64,000 bases of DNA from JAGPCK01 sp041675505 (GTDB lineage Bacteria > Bacteroidota > Bacteroidia > UKL13-3). The stretch is taken from contig JBAYTR010000009.1 in NCBI GenBank assembly GCA_041675505.1, positions 62,001 through 126,000 on the forward strand, in the 5' to 3' direction. The notes under the pieces are model-generated. The model made no database searches and had not been told where the DNA came from. It saw only the letters and a list, made by a program, of their open reading frames with translations. Of the stretch, positions 26,262-36,232 are shown in pieces; position 1 is the first letter of the stretch; every line of letters starts with the position of its first letter. Made by a program: the position numbers and the translations under genes.

Positions 26262-28160
26262 ATGGCTAAACGAACAGGTTTTAATAGCAATGGTCAACTG
26301 AAGGATGAGGCGCCTAAGGTAAAAATTACCAGAGAGTCGCTCAAGCAGATGCTTTATATCTTTACTTACCTCCAACCCTATAAAAGTAAGTTTGTGTTGG
26401 GTATGGTGTTTATTGCCTTGTCAGCATTCTCCACAATGGTATTTCCTTACCTCATTGGAAAAATGATTGATGCAGCAGGCATTGGAGCTGATTCATCTGC
26501 AACGGTTATGGCTAATCCCATTGCACAACAGATACCGGGCGAATGGAGTTTGAAAGATTTACATTTTGATTTAAATACGCTGGTATTGCTGTTGTTTGCG
26601 CAGTTGGTAGTGCAGATGGTATTTTCTTTTATGCGCATTTATTTGTTTACTGAAGTGGGGGAACGTTCATTAGCTGATTTACGTTCAGCAGTTTTTTCAA
26701 GATTGCTCACCATGCCAATGAGTTTTTTTTCTGAGCGAAGGGTAGGAGAGTTATCCAGCAGAATTTCTTCCGATTTATCGCAGATACAGGATACTATTTC
26801 GTTTACACTGGCGGAGTTTCTGCGTGGGTTGTTTACCATGGTGGTAGGCTTAGTCTTGATTTTCTGGATATCACCTGAGCTGGCTTTGGTGATGCTCTCT
26901 GTGGTTCCTGTTATTGCGGTATTGGCCGTTGTGTTTGGAATGCGAATCAGGAAAATGTCGCGCAAGGCACAAGATCAGTTGGCAGAGTCAGGTACCATTG
27001 TGCAGGAAGCATTTCAAGGTATAGCTACTGTTAAAGCATTTACGGGTGAGGCCTTTGAGCGTAACCGCTATACCAAAAGTGTCTATTCGGTTGTATCCAT
27101 AGCCATCAGCAATGCGCGTTACAGAGGGGCGTTTGTGTCGTTTATGATATTCAGTGTATTTGGTGCTATCGGGTTTGTTATTTGGTATGGTACACGCATG
27201 ATTCAATTGGGTGAAGGAGATTTAACCACAGGTAAACTCACCATGTTTGTTATTTTTTCAGCCTTTGTAGGTGGTACTTTTGCCGGCTTTGCCGATATGT
27301 TCAGTCAGTTGCAAAAGACCATAGGAGCCACGCAACGTGTACGAGAAATTATGCAGGAAAAAGGAGAAGATGTTCACCTGCTGGAAAATACTGTAGTGCA
27401 GCAAAACAATTTACTTAAAGGTGAGGTAGAGTTCACCAATGTGATGTTCAGTTATCCGTCCCGTAAAGATGTTCAGGTGCTGAGGGATATTAACCTTAAA
27501 GTGAAATCAGGAGAACAGATTGCTATTGTGGGGCCGAGCGGTGCAGGTAAAAGTACAGTCACATCTTTACTGCTGCAGTTTTATCAACCCGATGCAGGAA
27601 CGATTCTTTTTGATAACAAACCGGCCACTTCTTTTCCGCTGAGTGAGCTCAGAAATCAAATGGCGTTGGTGCCACAAGATGTGATGTTGTTTGGGGGAAG
27701 TATTCTGGAAAATATTCTATACGGCAAACCCGATGCAACTTTACAGGAAGTGGAAGCTGCTGCCCGCAAAGCTAATGCTCATGAATTTATTGCAGCATTT
27801 CCTGAGGCGTATGATACCATTGTAGGCGAAAGAGGGGTGAAGCTTTCCGGTGGACAACGGCAACGCATTGCCATTGCCAGAGCAATTCTTAAAAATCCTG
27901 CTATATTAATTTTGGATGAGGCCACGTCTTCTCTTGATGCGGAGTCTGAAAAATTAGTTCAGGGTGCATTGGATAATCTGATGGAGAACAGAACTTCTTT
28001 TGTTATTGCACACAGGTTGTCAACTATCAGAAATGCTTCACGTATTCTTGTTATACATGAAGGACGTATTGCTGAAGAAGGAAGTCATGAGCAACTCCTT
28101 ACCAACGAAAACGGAGTGTACCGCAAACTGGTAGAGATGCAATTGGAGTTGTCGGAATAA
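26262..28160 (+). CDS. ABC transporter, fused membrane and ATPase domains (MsbA/ABCB-like exporter)
   Basis: A 632-residue half-transporter. Six helices span about residues 40-350 (including LGMVFIALSAFSTMVFPYLIG), followed by the NBD: Walker A GPSGAGKSTV, Q-loop ALVPQDVMLFGGSI, signature LSGGQRQRIAIARAIL, Walker B ILILDEATSSLDAESE and H-loop VIAHRLSTI. All catalytic residues are present. It would act as a homodimeric lipid or drug exporter in the inner membrane. A TAP-like insertion (residues 70-105) lies between the first two helices. It begins 52 bp after the dehydrogenase gene; co-transcription is possible but not shown. Confidence 0.92.
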   Translation: MAKRTGFNSNGQLKDEAPKVKITRESLKQMLYIFTYLQPYKSKFVLGMVFIALSAFSTMVFPYLIGKMIDAAGIGADSSATVMANPIAQQIPGEWSLKDLHFDLNTLVLLLFAQLVVQMVFSFMRIYLFTEVGERSLADLRSAVFSRLLTMPMSFFSERRVGELSSRISSDLSQIQDTISFTLAEFLRGLFTMVVGLVLIFWISPELALVMLSVVPVIAVLAVVFGMRIRKMSRKAQDQLAESGTIVQEAFQGIATVKAFTGEAFERNRYTKSVYSVVSIAISNARYRGAFVSFMIFSVFGAIGFVIWYGTRMIQLGEGDLTTGKLTMFVIFSAFVGGTFAGFADMFSQLQKTIGATQRVREIMQEKGEDVHLLENTVVQQNNLLKGEVEFTNVMFSYPSRKDVQVLRDINLKVKSGEQIAIVGPSGAGKSTVTSLLLQFYQPDAGTILFDNKPATSFPLSELRNQMALVPQDVMLFGGSILENILYGKPDATLQEVEAAARKANAHEFIAAFPEAYDTIVGERGVKLSGGQRQRIAIARAILKNPAILILDEATSSLDAESEKLVQGALDNLMENRTSFVIAHRLSTIRNASRILVIHEGRIAEEGSHEQLLTNENGVYRKLVEMQLELSE

Positions 28161-28218
28161 AAATATTTCAAATTACTTTATATCAATATGTTATAATTTT
28201 TAGCTTTTTCTTCATAAC

Positions 28219-28248
28219 TTGGAAATTTGAAATTCTTGCATAAATTTG
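28219..28248 (+). promoter_or_regulatory. Consensus Bacteroidota promoter (TTG-N19-TAAATTTG)
   Basis: TTG at 28219-28221 and TAAATTTG at 28241-28248 with 19 bases between, the best -33/-7 match in the window. It ends 26 bases before the ATG at 28275. Confidence 0.7.
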
Positions 28249-28274
28249 AAAAATCATAAAATCAAATATAACAA

Positions 28275-29099
28275 ATGAAAAAATTACTTTTATCAGCAGC
28301 TGTTATTGCAACATTGTTTGCAGGCTGTAGCAAAGACGAAGAGAAGAAAGACACTACTCCTGTTGCAGGTCCTCAGGTTCCTGTTGACTCAAAAAACACG
28401 TCACTTACTCAAAAATTCTCCGGCACCAAATGTCCTCCATGTGGTGGATGGGGTTGGACAATGGCAGAAGAGCTGATTACATACGGTGAAGGTAAAGCAC
28501 TTTATCTTGGCACTTTTTCTCAGAATTTTGTAGCTGAAGGTTTCATTACTACAGTTGCCAATGACATGGATACCAAATGGGCTGCAGGTTCTAAAGGTTA
28601 CCCTGTATTTTCTGTAAACGGAGCTTTAAAAGCTGACCGTCCTTCAGGTAGCGTAAACACCACTAATGAAAAGGCAATGTGTAAGGCTAGCATGGATGCA
28701 CATGCAGCTGCACCGGTTGTTGCTAATACCGGTGTGAAAATGACCATTTCTGGTAATACATTAAGCGTAAAAGCTTCAGCCAAATTCTTTCAAGCTGGCA
28801 GCGGTGATTACAATGTAGCTTTCTATGTTGTTGAGAACTTAGCTATGTGGAAACAATCAGGACATGCTACAGGTGCTACAACACCTATTCCTCACCACTA
28901 TGTATTAAGAGGTTCAATGAACGGTACTTGGGGTGAAACTATTTTCACAGGCTCTATTGCTGCCGGTACATTTAAAGACATCAACAAAGAATTTACAATG
29001 GACCCTTCATGGGTTGCTGCTAACATGGATGTGTATGCAGTTATCTGGAAAAAGAATGGTTCAGGATATGACTTCGTAAACGTTAGCAACGCTAAGTAA
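28275..29099 (+). CDS. Omp28-related lipoprotein with thioredoxin-like CPPC motif
   Basis: A 274-residue outer-membrane or periplasmic lipoprotein: signal AAVIATLFAGC with the lipobox Cys at residue 18, a short Lys/Thr/Pro linker, then QKFSGTKCPPCGGWGWTMAEE, which places a CxxC where thioredoxin-fold Omp28 proteins have it. The rest is a beta-rich domain with KMTISGNTLSVKASAKF and a C-terminal IWKKNGSGYDFVNVSNAK. The family is typical of Bacteroidota and its function is uncertain. Monocistronic between a clear promoter and a clear terminator. Confidence 0.82.
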   Translation: MKKLLLSAAVIATLFAGCSKDEEKKDTTPVAGPQVPVDSKNTSLTQKFSGTKCPPCGGWGWTMAEELITYGEGKALYLGTFSQNFVAEGFITTVANDMDTKWAAGSKGYPVFSVNGALKADRPSGSVNTTNEKAMCKASMDAHAAAPVVANTGVKMTISGNTLSVKASAKFFQAGSGDYNVAFYVVENLAMWKQSGHATGATTPIPHHYVLRGSMNGTWGETIFTGSIAAGTFKDINKEFTMDPSWVAANMDVYAVIWKKNGSGYDFVNVSNAK

Positions 29100-29118
29100 T
29101 AACGAGAGTACATTCCAT

Positions 29119-29157
29119 AAAAAAGAAAAGGAGGCCATTGGCCTCCTTTTCTTTTTT
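29119..29157. terminator. Bidirectional terminator hairpin
   Basis: An 18-bp stem (AAAAAAGAAAAGGAGGCC with its complement GGCC...TTTTTT) around an ATT loop lies between the Omp28-like gene and uvrB. A- and T-runs on both sides make it functional in either direction. The stem end reaches the uvrB stop codon. Confidence 0.9.
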
Positions 29158-31177
29158 ATGCATTAATCATTTTTTCCAATGCAAACATTTCATCCCGCAA
29201 CCTGGCGGCTTCCATAAAGTCCAGGTCTTTGGCTGCCTTCATCATTCTGGCTTTGGTTTCCTCCAAAGTCTTCTGCAGTTGTTCCTTGTTCATGTATTGT
29301 ACAACAGGATCAGCGGCTACTGATATTTCTTCCGGTTCAACATAAGCACCAGGCTCCAGTCCTTTATTGGCATTGGCCACGGTGGTTTGTTTCATGATGT
29401 CTTCTGTAGATTTTCTTATCGTACGCGGGGTAATACCATGTTCCTTGTTATATGCTATCTGTTTTTCTCTTCTGCGGTTGGTTTCCTCAATGGTTTGCTG
29501 CATGCTTCGGGTAATAGTATCTGCATACATAATCACTTTCCCTTTTTCATTACGTGCGGCTCGTCCTATGGTTTGAATAAGCGAACGGTTATTTCGCAGG
29601 AATCCTTCTTTATCTGCATCCAGAATAGCTACCAGAGATACTTCGGGTAAATCCAATCCTTCACGTAAAAGGTTAACACCTATAAGGACATCAAATTTTC
29701 CTAATCGTAAATCGCGCAGAATTTCTACGCGGTCCAATGTTTTTACTTCAGAGTGTATGTAACGGCATTTTACATTCAGTTTAGCCATGTACTTGGCCAG
29801 TTCCTCAGCCATACGTTTGGTAAGTGTAGTCACTAAAATCCGGTCGCCCATTTTAATGCGCTCATCAATTTCATCCAGCAAATCATCTACCTGATTGCCT
29901 ATTGGTCGTACTTCTATAACAGGATCAAGTAAACCTGTCGGGCGAATAAGTTGTTCTACCACCACACCTTCGCATTGTTGTATTTCATAATCACCCGGAG
30001 TGGCACTTACATATATTACCTGTTTAATCAAAGATTCAAACTCATTAAAAGTAAGGGGTCGGTTATCCATTGCTGCGGGTAGTCTGAAACCGTACTCCAC
30101 CAGATTTTCTTTACGCGAACGGTCGCCACCATACATGGCCCTTACTTGTGGCATAGACACGTGGCTTTCGTCTACCACCAGTAAAAAGTCTTTAGGGAAA
30201 TAATCAACCAGGCAAAACGGGCGATCTCCCGGATTTCTGCGATCCATGTAACGGCTGTAGTTTTCAATACCACTGCAGTAACCTAATTCACGCATCATTT
30301 CAATGTCGAAAACCACGCGGTCTTCCAAACGTTTAGCCTCCAGAAACCGTCCCTGATTTTTGAAATACTCCACCTGCTCCATCATATCATCCTGAATCTG
30401 ATTGATGGCCTGATGCAATCGTTCTTTGGGTGTTACGTATATGTTAGCCGGGAATATGGCTGCAGCTTCTGTCTTTTCTATTCGCTTGCCGCTGGAGGGG
30501 TCAAACAGTTCAATTTCTTCAATTTCATTACCAAAGAAGGATACCCGTACACCGTAATCTGCATAAGCCAAAAATACATCCACCACATCACCTTTTACCC
30601 GAAAATTTCCTCGTTTAAAATCTGCTGTTGTACGTGAATACAGGCTATCAACAAGCGAATACAATAATTGATTACGGTTGAGTTTTTGACCTGTATGTAA
30701 TCGGATAATGCTACCTTCATAGTCACTCGGATTACCCGCTCCGTATATGCAGGACACCGAAGCAACTACCAATACATCTCTGCGCCCCGATAGGAGAGAA
30801 GAAATGGTTTTTAAACGCATTTTTTCAATTTCCTCGTTGATGTTCAAGTCTTTTTCAATATAAGTATTGCTGGTAGGTAAGTAGGCCTCCGGTTGATAAT
30901 AATCGTAATAGGAAACATAATACTCTACGGCATTGTCAGGAAAGAACTGAGTGAATTCTCCATACAATTGTGCTACCAGTGTTTTGTTGTGACTAAGCAC
31001 AAGCGTTGGGCGTTGTACTTTTTCAATGACGTTGGCTATGGTAAACGTTTTTCCTGAACCCGTAACCCCCAGTAAGGTTTGTGCATGGTCGCCTCTCAGC
31101 AACCCTTCATGCAGTTGTTTGATGGCCTCGGGTTGGTCACCGGTAGGAACGTAGTCTGAAATGAGACGAAAAGGCAT
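29156..31177 (-). CDS. uvrB: Excinuclease ABC subunit B
   Basis: DNA damage-verifying helicase-like subunit of nucleotide excision repair. Walker A GVTGSGKTFT, the beta-hairpin YYVSYYDYYQPEAY, motif II DESH, motif V/VI GLDLPEVSLVAILDADKEG and QTIGRAARN are all intact, and the C-terminal UVR helix-loop-helix (LDFMEAARLRDEM) binds UvrC. Length 673 is standard. It is followed in the same direction by nothing; upstream is the TPR kinase, 12 bp away. Confidence 0.97.
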   Translation of the reverse strand: MPFRLISDYVPTGDQPEAIKQLHEGLLRGDHAQTLLGVTGSGKTFTIANVIEKVQRPTLVLSHNKTLVAQLYGEFTQFFPDNAVEYYVSYYDYYQPEAYLPTSNTYIEKDLNINEEIEKMRLKTISSLLSGRRDVLVVASVSCIYGAGNPSDYEGSIIRLHTGQKLNRNQLLYSLVDSLYSRTTADFKRGNFRVKGDVVDVFLAYADYGVRVSFFGNEIEEIELFDPSSGKRIEKTEAAAIFPANIYVTPKERLHQAINQIQDDMMEQVEYFKNQGRFLEAKRLEDRVVFDIEMMRELGYCSGIENYSRYMDRRNPGDRPFCLVDYFPKDFLLVVDESHVSMPQVRAMYGGDRSRKENLVEYGFRLPAAMDNRPLTFNEFESLIKQVIYVSATPGDYEIQQCEGVVVEQLIRPTGLLDPVIEVRPIGNQVDDLLDEIDERIKMGDRILVTTLTKRMAEELAKYMAKLNVKCRYIHSEVKTLDRVEILRDLRLGKFDVLIGVNLLREGLDLPEVSLVAILDADKEGFLRNNRSLIQTIGRAARNEKGKVIMYADTITRSMQQTIEETNRRREKQIAYNKEHGITPRTIRKSTEDIMKQTTVANANKGLEPGAYVEPEEISVAADPVVQYMNKEQLQKTLEETKARMMKAAKDLDFMEAARLRDEMFALEKMINA

Positions 31178-31189
31178 TGTATGGTAAAT

Positions 31190-33208
31190 TTAAGCTAAAG
31201 GAAGTGTAAAGTAAAAATCAGAACCTTTTCCTTCTTCTGAAGAGATATAAAGCGTTCCCCCGTTTCGATGTATAAAATCTCTGCAAAGAGGGAGGCCAAG
31301 ACCTACTCCTTTTTCATTGTTAGTGCCATAGGTTGATTTCGCATTTTCTAATTTAAAAAGTTGCTCTTTTTTATCTGCACTCATGCCTATTCCGGTGTCT
31401 TTAATATGTACTTCAGCCCACTGGTCTTTTTGTATGCAAAAAATGGATATCGTATCTGATCTTTTGCTGAATTTAATGGCATTCGAAATGAGGTTGCGCA
31501 ATACAAGCGTCACCATTTCTTTATCAGCGGAAACTTGTGCCATAACGGAGTTGCCTATTTGTAAAATGATACCCTTATGCTCGGCCTGAGGTAACATCAG
31601 TTTTACGGTAGTGTCAATACATTCTGTAAGCAGGAATGACTCTTTGTGTACCTCAATTCCGTTGAGTTGGGTATTGGCCCAGAAAAGCATATTGTCAAGC
31701 AGGTTCAACGTGTGGTCAATTTCATTCTGTACTGTTTGCACAATGTTTTTTTCTTCTTCGGGTGAAATCAAACCTTGTTCAAAAAGGCTGAGCGTAGATT
31801 TTACCGAGGCCAGTGGTCCTCTGTAATCGTGCGAAATAATGGAGAAGAGTTTATCCTTTATTTTATTTGATTCATTCAGGTTTTGTGAAGAAGCCTTAAG
31901 TTCAAGGTTAATACGGTCGCGTTCTTTGATTGTTTTACGCAGAGCGAAAATCAGGAAAATCAGGATTAATAATGCCAGCGAAACAATGAGGATAACGATG
32001 TTTTGTTTTTTTACAGCATCATGTGAACTCGCTATTTCAACATCTTTCATTAGTACATCTTTAGTCAGTTCTTTTTTCTCCAACTGCGATTTTTCCAAAT
32101 CGAACCTTACGGCCATTTCTGCTATGTTGAGCAATTGTTCCTGCTGATAAATGCTGTCTTTATAGAGTAAGGCTTCGCGCACCAGTTTATTGGCCATTTT
32201 ATAGTTGCCTTGTGCCTCATAGGTTTCTGAAACGGTAGAAAGTACGTTAACCAAATGTTCTCTCAAATCAAGGCTGCGGGCAATAGCCAGCGCTTTGTTT
32301 CCAGCCTCAATAGCCATTGGGTAGTTGTGCATTTGGTTATAGGTTTCAGCTATGCCTAAAAGGGAGAAAGACTGTCCTCGTTTGTCTCCTGACTTTTCTT
32401 TGAGTTGTAAAGCAATGCTAAAGGCAGATAAGGCATCTTTGTGTCGGCCTTGTTGCAAATAAATGTCAGCCATATTATTTAAACTGGCTCCATGCGCTTT
32501 AATATCTCCTGTTTCTTCACGAAGTTGAAGGGCAAGCTGGTGGTATAACAAAGCAGAGTCAAGCTGATGCCTGCCTTGATAAAGTAAACCGATGTTGTTG
32601 TATACTGAACTTATTTTTGCTTTGTTTCCTGTTTCCAACCGTATTTTCAAGGCATCGTTGTAGTAGTGCAAAGCGTTGTCAAATTGCTTTTGCTTGTCAT
32701 AAATGAGCCCGATGTTGTTAAGAATGTTGCTGTAAAATTCAGAGTTGAGTGCCTTGGGGTATATCTTCTCTGCTTCAAGATAGGAGTGTAGTGCTTTGTC
32801 GTATATGCCCTGCAGATAATAAATTACTCCGAAGTTATTGTGCGCATCGGCCATCCCTTCCTTATCGTCTATGTCGGTGAAAAGTTCCAGTGCATCTCCG
32901 TAAAAGGAGATAGCTTTTTTATACTCCCCTGAATACTCATACAGCACACCGTAGTTTTTCAGGGCAGTTGCCATGCCCTTTTTGTAATTCATTCTACGGG
33001 CCATTTGCAATGCTTCCGACAGGTGATTAACTGCTTTGGCAGAATCTATATTCAGGTAAATATACCCCAGTTGATTAAGGATTTTGACACGACCGGTGTC
33101 ACTCAGATTTGTTTTTAGCAGTAACTCCAGACTGTCCTTGTCCTGTGCGCGGCTATTTAATGAAACGCAAACCAGAAGCAGGAAAAGTATGAAGTTACGC
33201 AATTGCAT
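31190..33208 (-). CDS. TPR-repeat sensor histidine kinase
   Basis: A 672-residue membrane kinase. Signal peptide (1-22, ends NSRAQ), then about eight TPR units (residues 30-340, for example ALNNIGLIYDKQKQFDNALH) outside the cytoplasm, one transmembrane helix (about 404-424, VILIVSLALLILIFLIF), a coiled linker and the kinase core. H460 in IISHDYRGPLASVK is the phosphoacceptor; N-box NLISNAIKFS, G1 DTGIGMS and G2 GVGLGLPL complete the ATPase. No response regulator is adjacent, so its partner is elsewhere. Its start overlaps the peptidase stop by one base (TAATG). Confidence 0.9.
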   Translation of the reverse strand: MQLRNFILFLLLVCVSLNSRAQDKDSLELLLKTNLSDTGRVKILNQLGYIYLNIDSAKAVNHLSEALQMARRMNYKKGMATALKNYGVLYEYSGEYKKAISFYGDALELFTDIDDKEGMADAHNNFGVIYYLQGIYDKALHSYLEAEKIYPKALNSEFYSNILNNIGLIYDKQKQFDNALHYYNDALKIRLETGNKAKISSVYNNIGLLYQGRHQLDSALLYHQLALQLREETGDIKAHGASLNNMADIYLQQGRHKDALSAFSIALQLKEKSGDKRGQSFSLLGIAETYNQMHNYPMAIEAGNKALAIARSLDLREHLVNVLSTVSETYEAQGNYKMANKLVREALLYKDSIYQQEQLLNIAEMAVRFDLEKSQLEKKELTKDVLMKDVEIASSHDAVKKQNIVILIVSLALLILIFLIFALRKTIKERDRINLELKASSQNLNESNKIKDKLFSIISHDYRGPLASVKSTLSLFEQGLISPEEEKNIVQTVQNEIDHTLNLLDNMLFWANTQLNGIEVHKESFLLTECIDTTVKLMLPQAEHKGIILQIGNSVMAQVSADKEMVTLVLRNLISNAIKFSKRSDTISIFCIQKDQWAEVHIKDTGIGMSADKKEQLFKLENAKSTYGTNNEKGVGLGLPLCRDFIHRNGGTLYISSEEGKGSDFYFTLPLA

Positions 33209-35355
33209 TACATGCCTATTTCTTTAAGCACATGGTCAGCTTTAGCTACTTTTTTAAGCACCCACAATACATAGCGTATGTCAACACCAACGGAGCGACT
33301 GTAATTTTCGTTCCAGGCATAATCGTTTATGGTAGCAGTAAATGCGCGGTCAAAGTTTACGCCTATCAGATTCCCGTCAGCATCCAATATCGGACTGCCG
33401 GAATTACCTCCTGTGGTGTCAAGATTGTAGAGGAAGTCAACAGGAACTTCGCCCAACTGAGCATGAGCATATGCTCCCCAGTCTTTTGAACGATAAAGTT
33501 CTTTGATAATTTCCAGCATGGCATACTCATCGTTGTCTTCTTTCTCCAATATGCCTTTAATGGTAGTAAAAGGTTTATGGTATTCGCCATCCTGCGGACG
33601 GTAACCACGCACATATCCGTAGGTAAAACGTAAAGTACCGTTGGCATCAGGTATAAAGGACGATTGCTTCCATTTTTGTTTTACCTCTACGTACCTTGAC
33701 ATAAGTGTTTTTAAATCAGCATCGCGTTTAGTATCTGTTTCATCTTGTGTAATGAAAACCTCATTGATTACACCTGCCAACTCAATAAGCGGATCTTTAA
33801 ACGTGAAAACTTTTTCAGGAGATTCTTTCATCAGCTTAAGGCAGGCAGTAGCATCTTTTAACTTACTTTTTTCAACGGCCTTTTCTACCCAGTCATTAAC
33901 TGATTTTTCAATGTTGTTGTTTTTGATTTTTATTTTTGCGCGAATAGGGTCAAGGCGTGTATCATTGATACGAAAGGCATCAACCAACATTTTTTTCAAT
34001 ACCGTTTTATCTACATCGGCATCAAAATAATTGTAGCTGCGGGAGAAACCGTTCTTTAAATCATTGCCCTTGCTTTTTAAGAATTCCTTCTGCTCTTCTT
34101 TGGTCAGAACTTTCATGTATTTGTCATACTTGGCAATAAAACTGGCGGCATTAATCAAGCCTGATGCACCGTAAATGTTGTCTATCCACAGGTTCAACGG
34201 AGCATCTTTAAAAATGTCAGAATAAATGGCATCAATTCTGGGCAGCACATCACCATAGAGATAAGTGAGTTCACGGTCATTTTTGATGTAAGTACTAAGC
34301 ATTTTTTCTTCAGCTCTTTTTTCTTCAGCCAACTGTGTGCGTCTAAAACCCTGAAGTTTGCCTTTGTAGTTTTTGGTTACGTTGGCCAGACTTTTAATTT
34401 TGGAAGAAAAGAATATTTGTTTGCTACGGCTGTTTTTGCCTGCTTCCTGCATGGCCTTTATCTGAAAGTCATACAGCGAAGAGATGAATGGCAGCATGTA
34501 GTTTTGGTGGTATTCAAAAAAGCCGGCAGGGTAATGTCTAAAAGTTCTGCCCGGATAACCCAGAATGAAGATAAAATCATTCTCGTTAACTCCCTTCGGA
34601 TTAATTTTCAAATGTTGAACCGGTTGGTACGGAACATTATCTTTGGAATAGGCCGCAGCTTTTCCATCTTTACCTACATAAGCCCTCAGTACCGCAAAGT
34701 CACCGGAATGGCGGGGCCATACCCAGTTATCACCTTCACCGCCAAACTCACCAATGCTGCGCGGAGGAACATAAACCAAACGCACATCTTTGAGTAATTT
34801 ATACCGGAAAAGTACATAGGTTCGGCCAATAAACATTTCTGATATCTCACTTTGTAAGTCGGGATATTTTTTACGTTCAACTTCCAGTATGGACTCTACA
34901 GCATCTTCAATCAGCTTTTTTCTTTTTAAAGGATCGGCCTCCGCTTTAGAGCTGCTTAACACTTTTTCCGAAACGTCTTCATACGATGCGGTAATCTTAC
35001 ACACCAAACCTCCGGCTAAACGTTCTTCACTTTTATCTTTTGCCAGAAAGCCGTTTTTAATGTAGTCGTTTACCGAATCACTTATGTTGGCTACAAAACT
35101 GAATGCACAGTGATGATTAGTAATGATGAGTCCGTCAGGTGAAATAAAGGAGCCCGTGCAGCCTCCCACACGCACAATGGCATCCATAATGCTGGCACCA
35201 TTGGGATTGTATAATTGCTGAAAGGGTATTCTTAGACCGGCCTTTTTTAAGTCCAGTTTGGAGAGTTCAGAGAGCGGAAACATGCCCTCATCTGTTTTGG
35301 CTGAAGTGAAAAGAACCACAGCCAAAGTGAATATCAGTAAACGTGTACGATTCAT
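33208..35355 (-). CDS. S46-family dipeptidyl-peptidase, DPP11-like
   Basis: Periplasmic exopeptidase that removes dipeptides from peptide N-termini, typical of asaccharolytic Bacteroidota. After a signal peptide (residues 1-18) the His motif IITNHHCAF and the Ser motif TGGNSGSPILDADG (S652) are seen. The residue 18 positions after the Ser is Arg (R670, in NFDRAF). In the P. gingivalis enzymes this position is Arg in DPP11 (Asp/Glu preference) and Gly in DPP7. Length (715) fits the family. The start is the ATG at 35355; the open frame further upstream adds a non-signal tail. Confidence 0.92.
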   Translation of the reverse strand: MNRTRLLIFTLAVVLFTSAKTDEGMFPLSELSKLDLKKAGLRIPFQQLYNPNGASIMDAIVRVGGCTGSFISPDGLIITNHHCAFSFVANISDSVNDYIKNGFLAKDKSEERLAGGLVCKITASYEDVSEKVLSSSKAEADPLKRKKLIEDAVESILEVERKKYPDLQSEISEMFIGRTYVLFRYKLLKDVRLVYVPPRSIGEFGGEGDNWVWPRHSGDFAVLRAYVGKDGKAAAYSKDNVPYQPVQHLKINPKGVNENDFIFILGYPGRTFRHYPAGFFEYHQNYMLPFISSLYDFQIKAMQEAGKNSRSKQIFFSSKIKSLANVTKNYKGKLQGFRRTQLAEEKRAEEKMLSTYIKNDRELTYLYGDVLPRIDAIYSDIFKDAPLNLWIDNIYGASGLINAASFIAKYDKYMKVLTKEEQKEFLKSKGNDLKNGFSRSYNYFDADVDKTVLKKMLVDAFRINDTRLDPIRAKIKIKNNNIEKSVNDWVEKAVEKSKLKDATACLKLMKESPEKVFTFKDPLIELAGVINEVFITQDETDTKRDADLKTLMSRYVEVKQKWKQSSFIPDANGTLRFTYGYVRGYRPQDGEYHKPFTTIKGILEKEDNDEYAMLEIIKELYRSKDWGAYAHAQLGEVPVDFLYNLDTTGGNSGSPILDADGNLIGVNFDRAFTATINDYAWNENYSRSVGVDIRYVLWVLKKVAKADHVLKEIGM

Positions 35356-35389
35356 ATTAATTTCAGAAAGGGCAAATATACTTGCCCGT

Positions 35390-36232
35390 TTACACAATTG
35401 CGCTATTCAAAGCGCTTAAAAGATTCCTGCTCAGGCTTTGTTCATAGTGCTTATCCAACAGGTTATCTACCCACTGAATTCCACGGGAGGCATTGGTCAG
35501 AAAAATTTCATCAGCACCCAGCAGGTCGTCAAGTGTAAGCACGCCTTCATTTACCTCAATTGATTGCTGATAAGCCAGCTCAATTATTTTTTTTCGCATG
35601 ATGCCCATAATGCAGCCCTGGTTCGCTGCGGGTGTATACATTTTGCCTTTTTTTACAGTAAAAATATTGGCACTGATGGCTTCGGCAACACAGCCCTTCT
35701 GATTCAGTATAAGGCATTCATCCAATTGTTGTTCGTTTTTATACAAGCCGGCTAAAACATACAACAAGGCATTGCTGGTTTTGTAATTGGACAAAGAGGT
35801 GCAACTTTTAAACTGGCCGGTATAAATACCTAATTTTAACCCCGATTCATTGAAAGAGTAATGCGGCTCAGGGCTTTCAGTGGCTTCGATAAAGTATCCG
35901 GTGGTGTTTTTCTCCGGGGCATAAAACCCATCACCTTTGCGGTAAACACAAAAACGAAGTCGGGCATTTTTAAAGGCATTGCTAGCCAGCAGGTAGTGAG
36001 CTTGCTCACTGAAACGTTCGAAAGGTAATACGTCTTCCAAAGGCAGCTGCAATAATCGGGCGCCTGAATAGAGCCTGTTGTAATGCTCAGCCACCCACAT
36101 TATTTTGCCGTTAAAAGCACGCATACTCTCAAAAAGACCATCTCCGTAGCGGAGAATTCGTTCAGTTACAGGGAAAACTAATTCATCCTCTGCACACACA
36201 TTTCCGTTAAAGTTAATCAATCGCGTTTTCAC
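35390..36232 (-). CDS. Class IV aminotransferase (aminodeoxychorismate lyase / BCAT-like)
   Basis: A 280-residue PLP fold-type IV protein. RYGDGLFESMRAFNGKI is the N-terminal signature, K of LSNYKTSNALLYVLAG is the likely Schiff-base lysine, and ECLILNQKGCVAEAISANIF followed by GCIMGIMRKK is the PLP-phosphate region. It could be PabC (folate branch) or another amino-acid transaminase; a true IlvE is present at 49848-50900, so the folate role is more likely. The start is GTG at 36232, in a GTGA overlap with the methyltransferase stop. Confidence 0.85.
   Translation of the reverse strand: MKTRLINFNGNVCAEDELVFPVTERILRYGDGLFESMRAFNGKIMWVAEHYNRLYSGARLLQLPLEDVLPFERFSEQAHYLLASNAFKNARLRFCVYRKGDGFYAPEKNTTGYFIEATESPEPHYSFNESGLKLGIYTGQFKSCTSLSNYKTSNALLYVLAGLYKNEQQLDECLILNQKGCVAEAISANIFTVKKGKMYTPAANQGCIMGIMRKKIIELAYQQSIEVNEGVLTLDDLLGADEIFLTNASRGIQWVDNLLDKHYEQSLSRNLLSALNSAIV

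Noticed and set aside
33641..34030. 129-codon plus-strand frame
   Set aside because: Antisense to the S46 peptidase, with low-complexity Ser/Thr/Ile composition.
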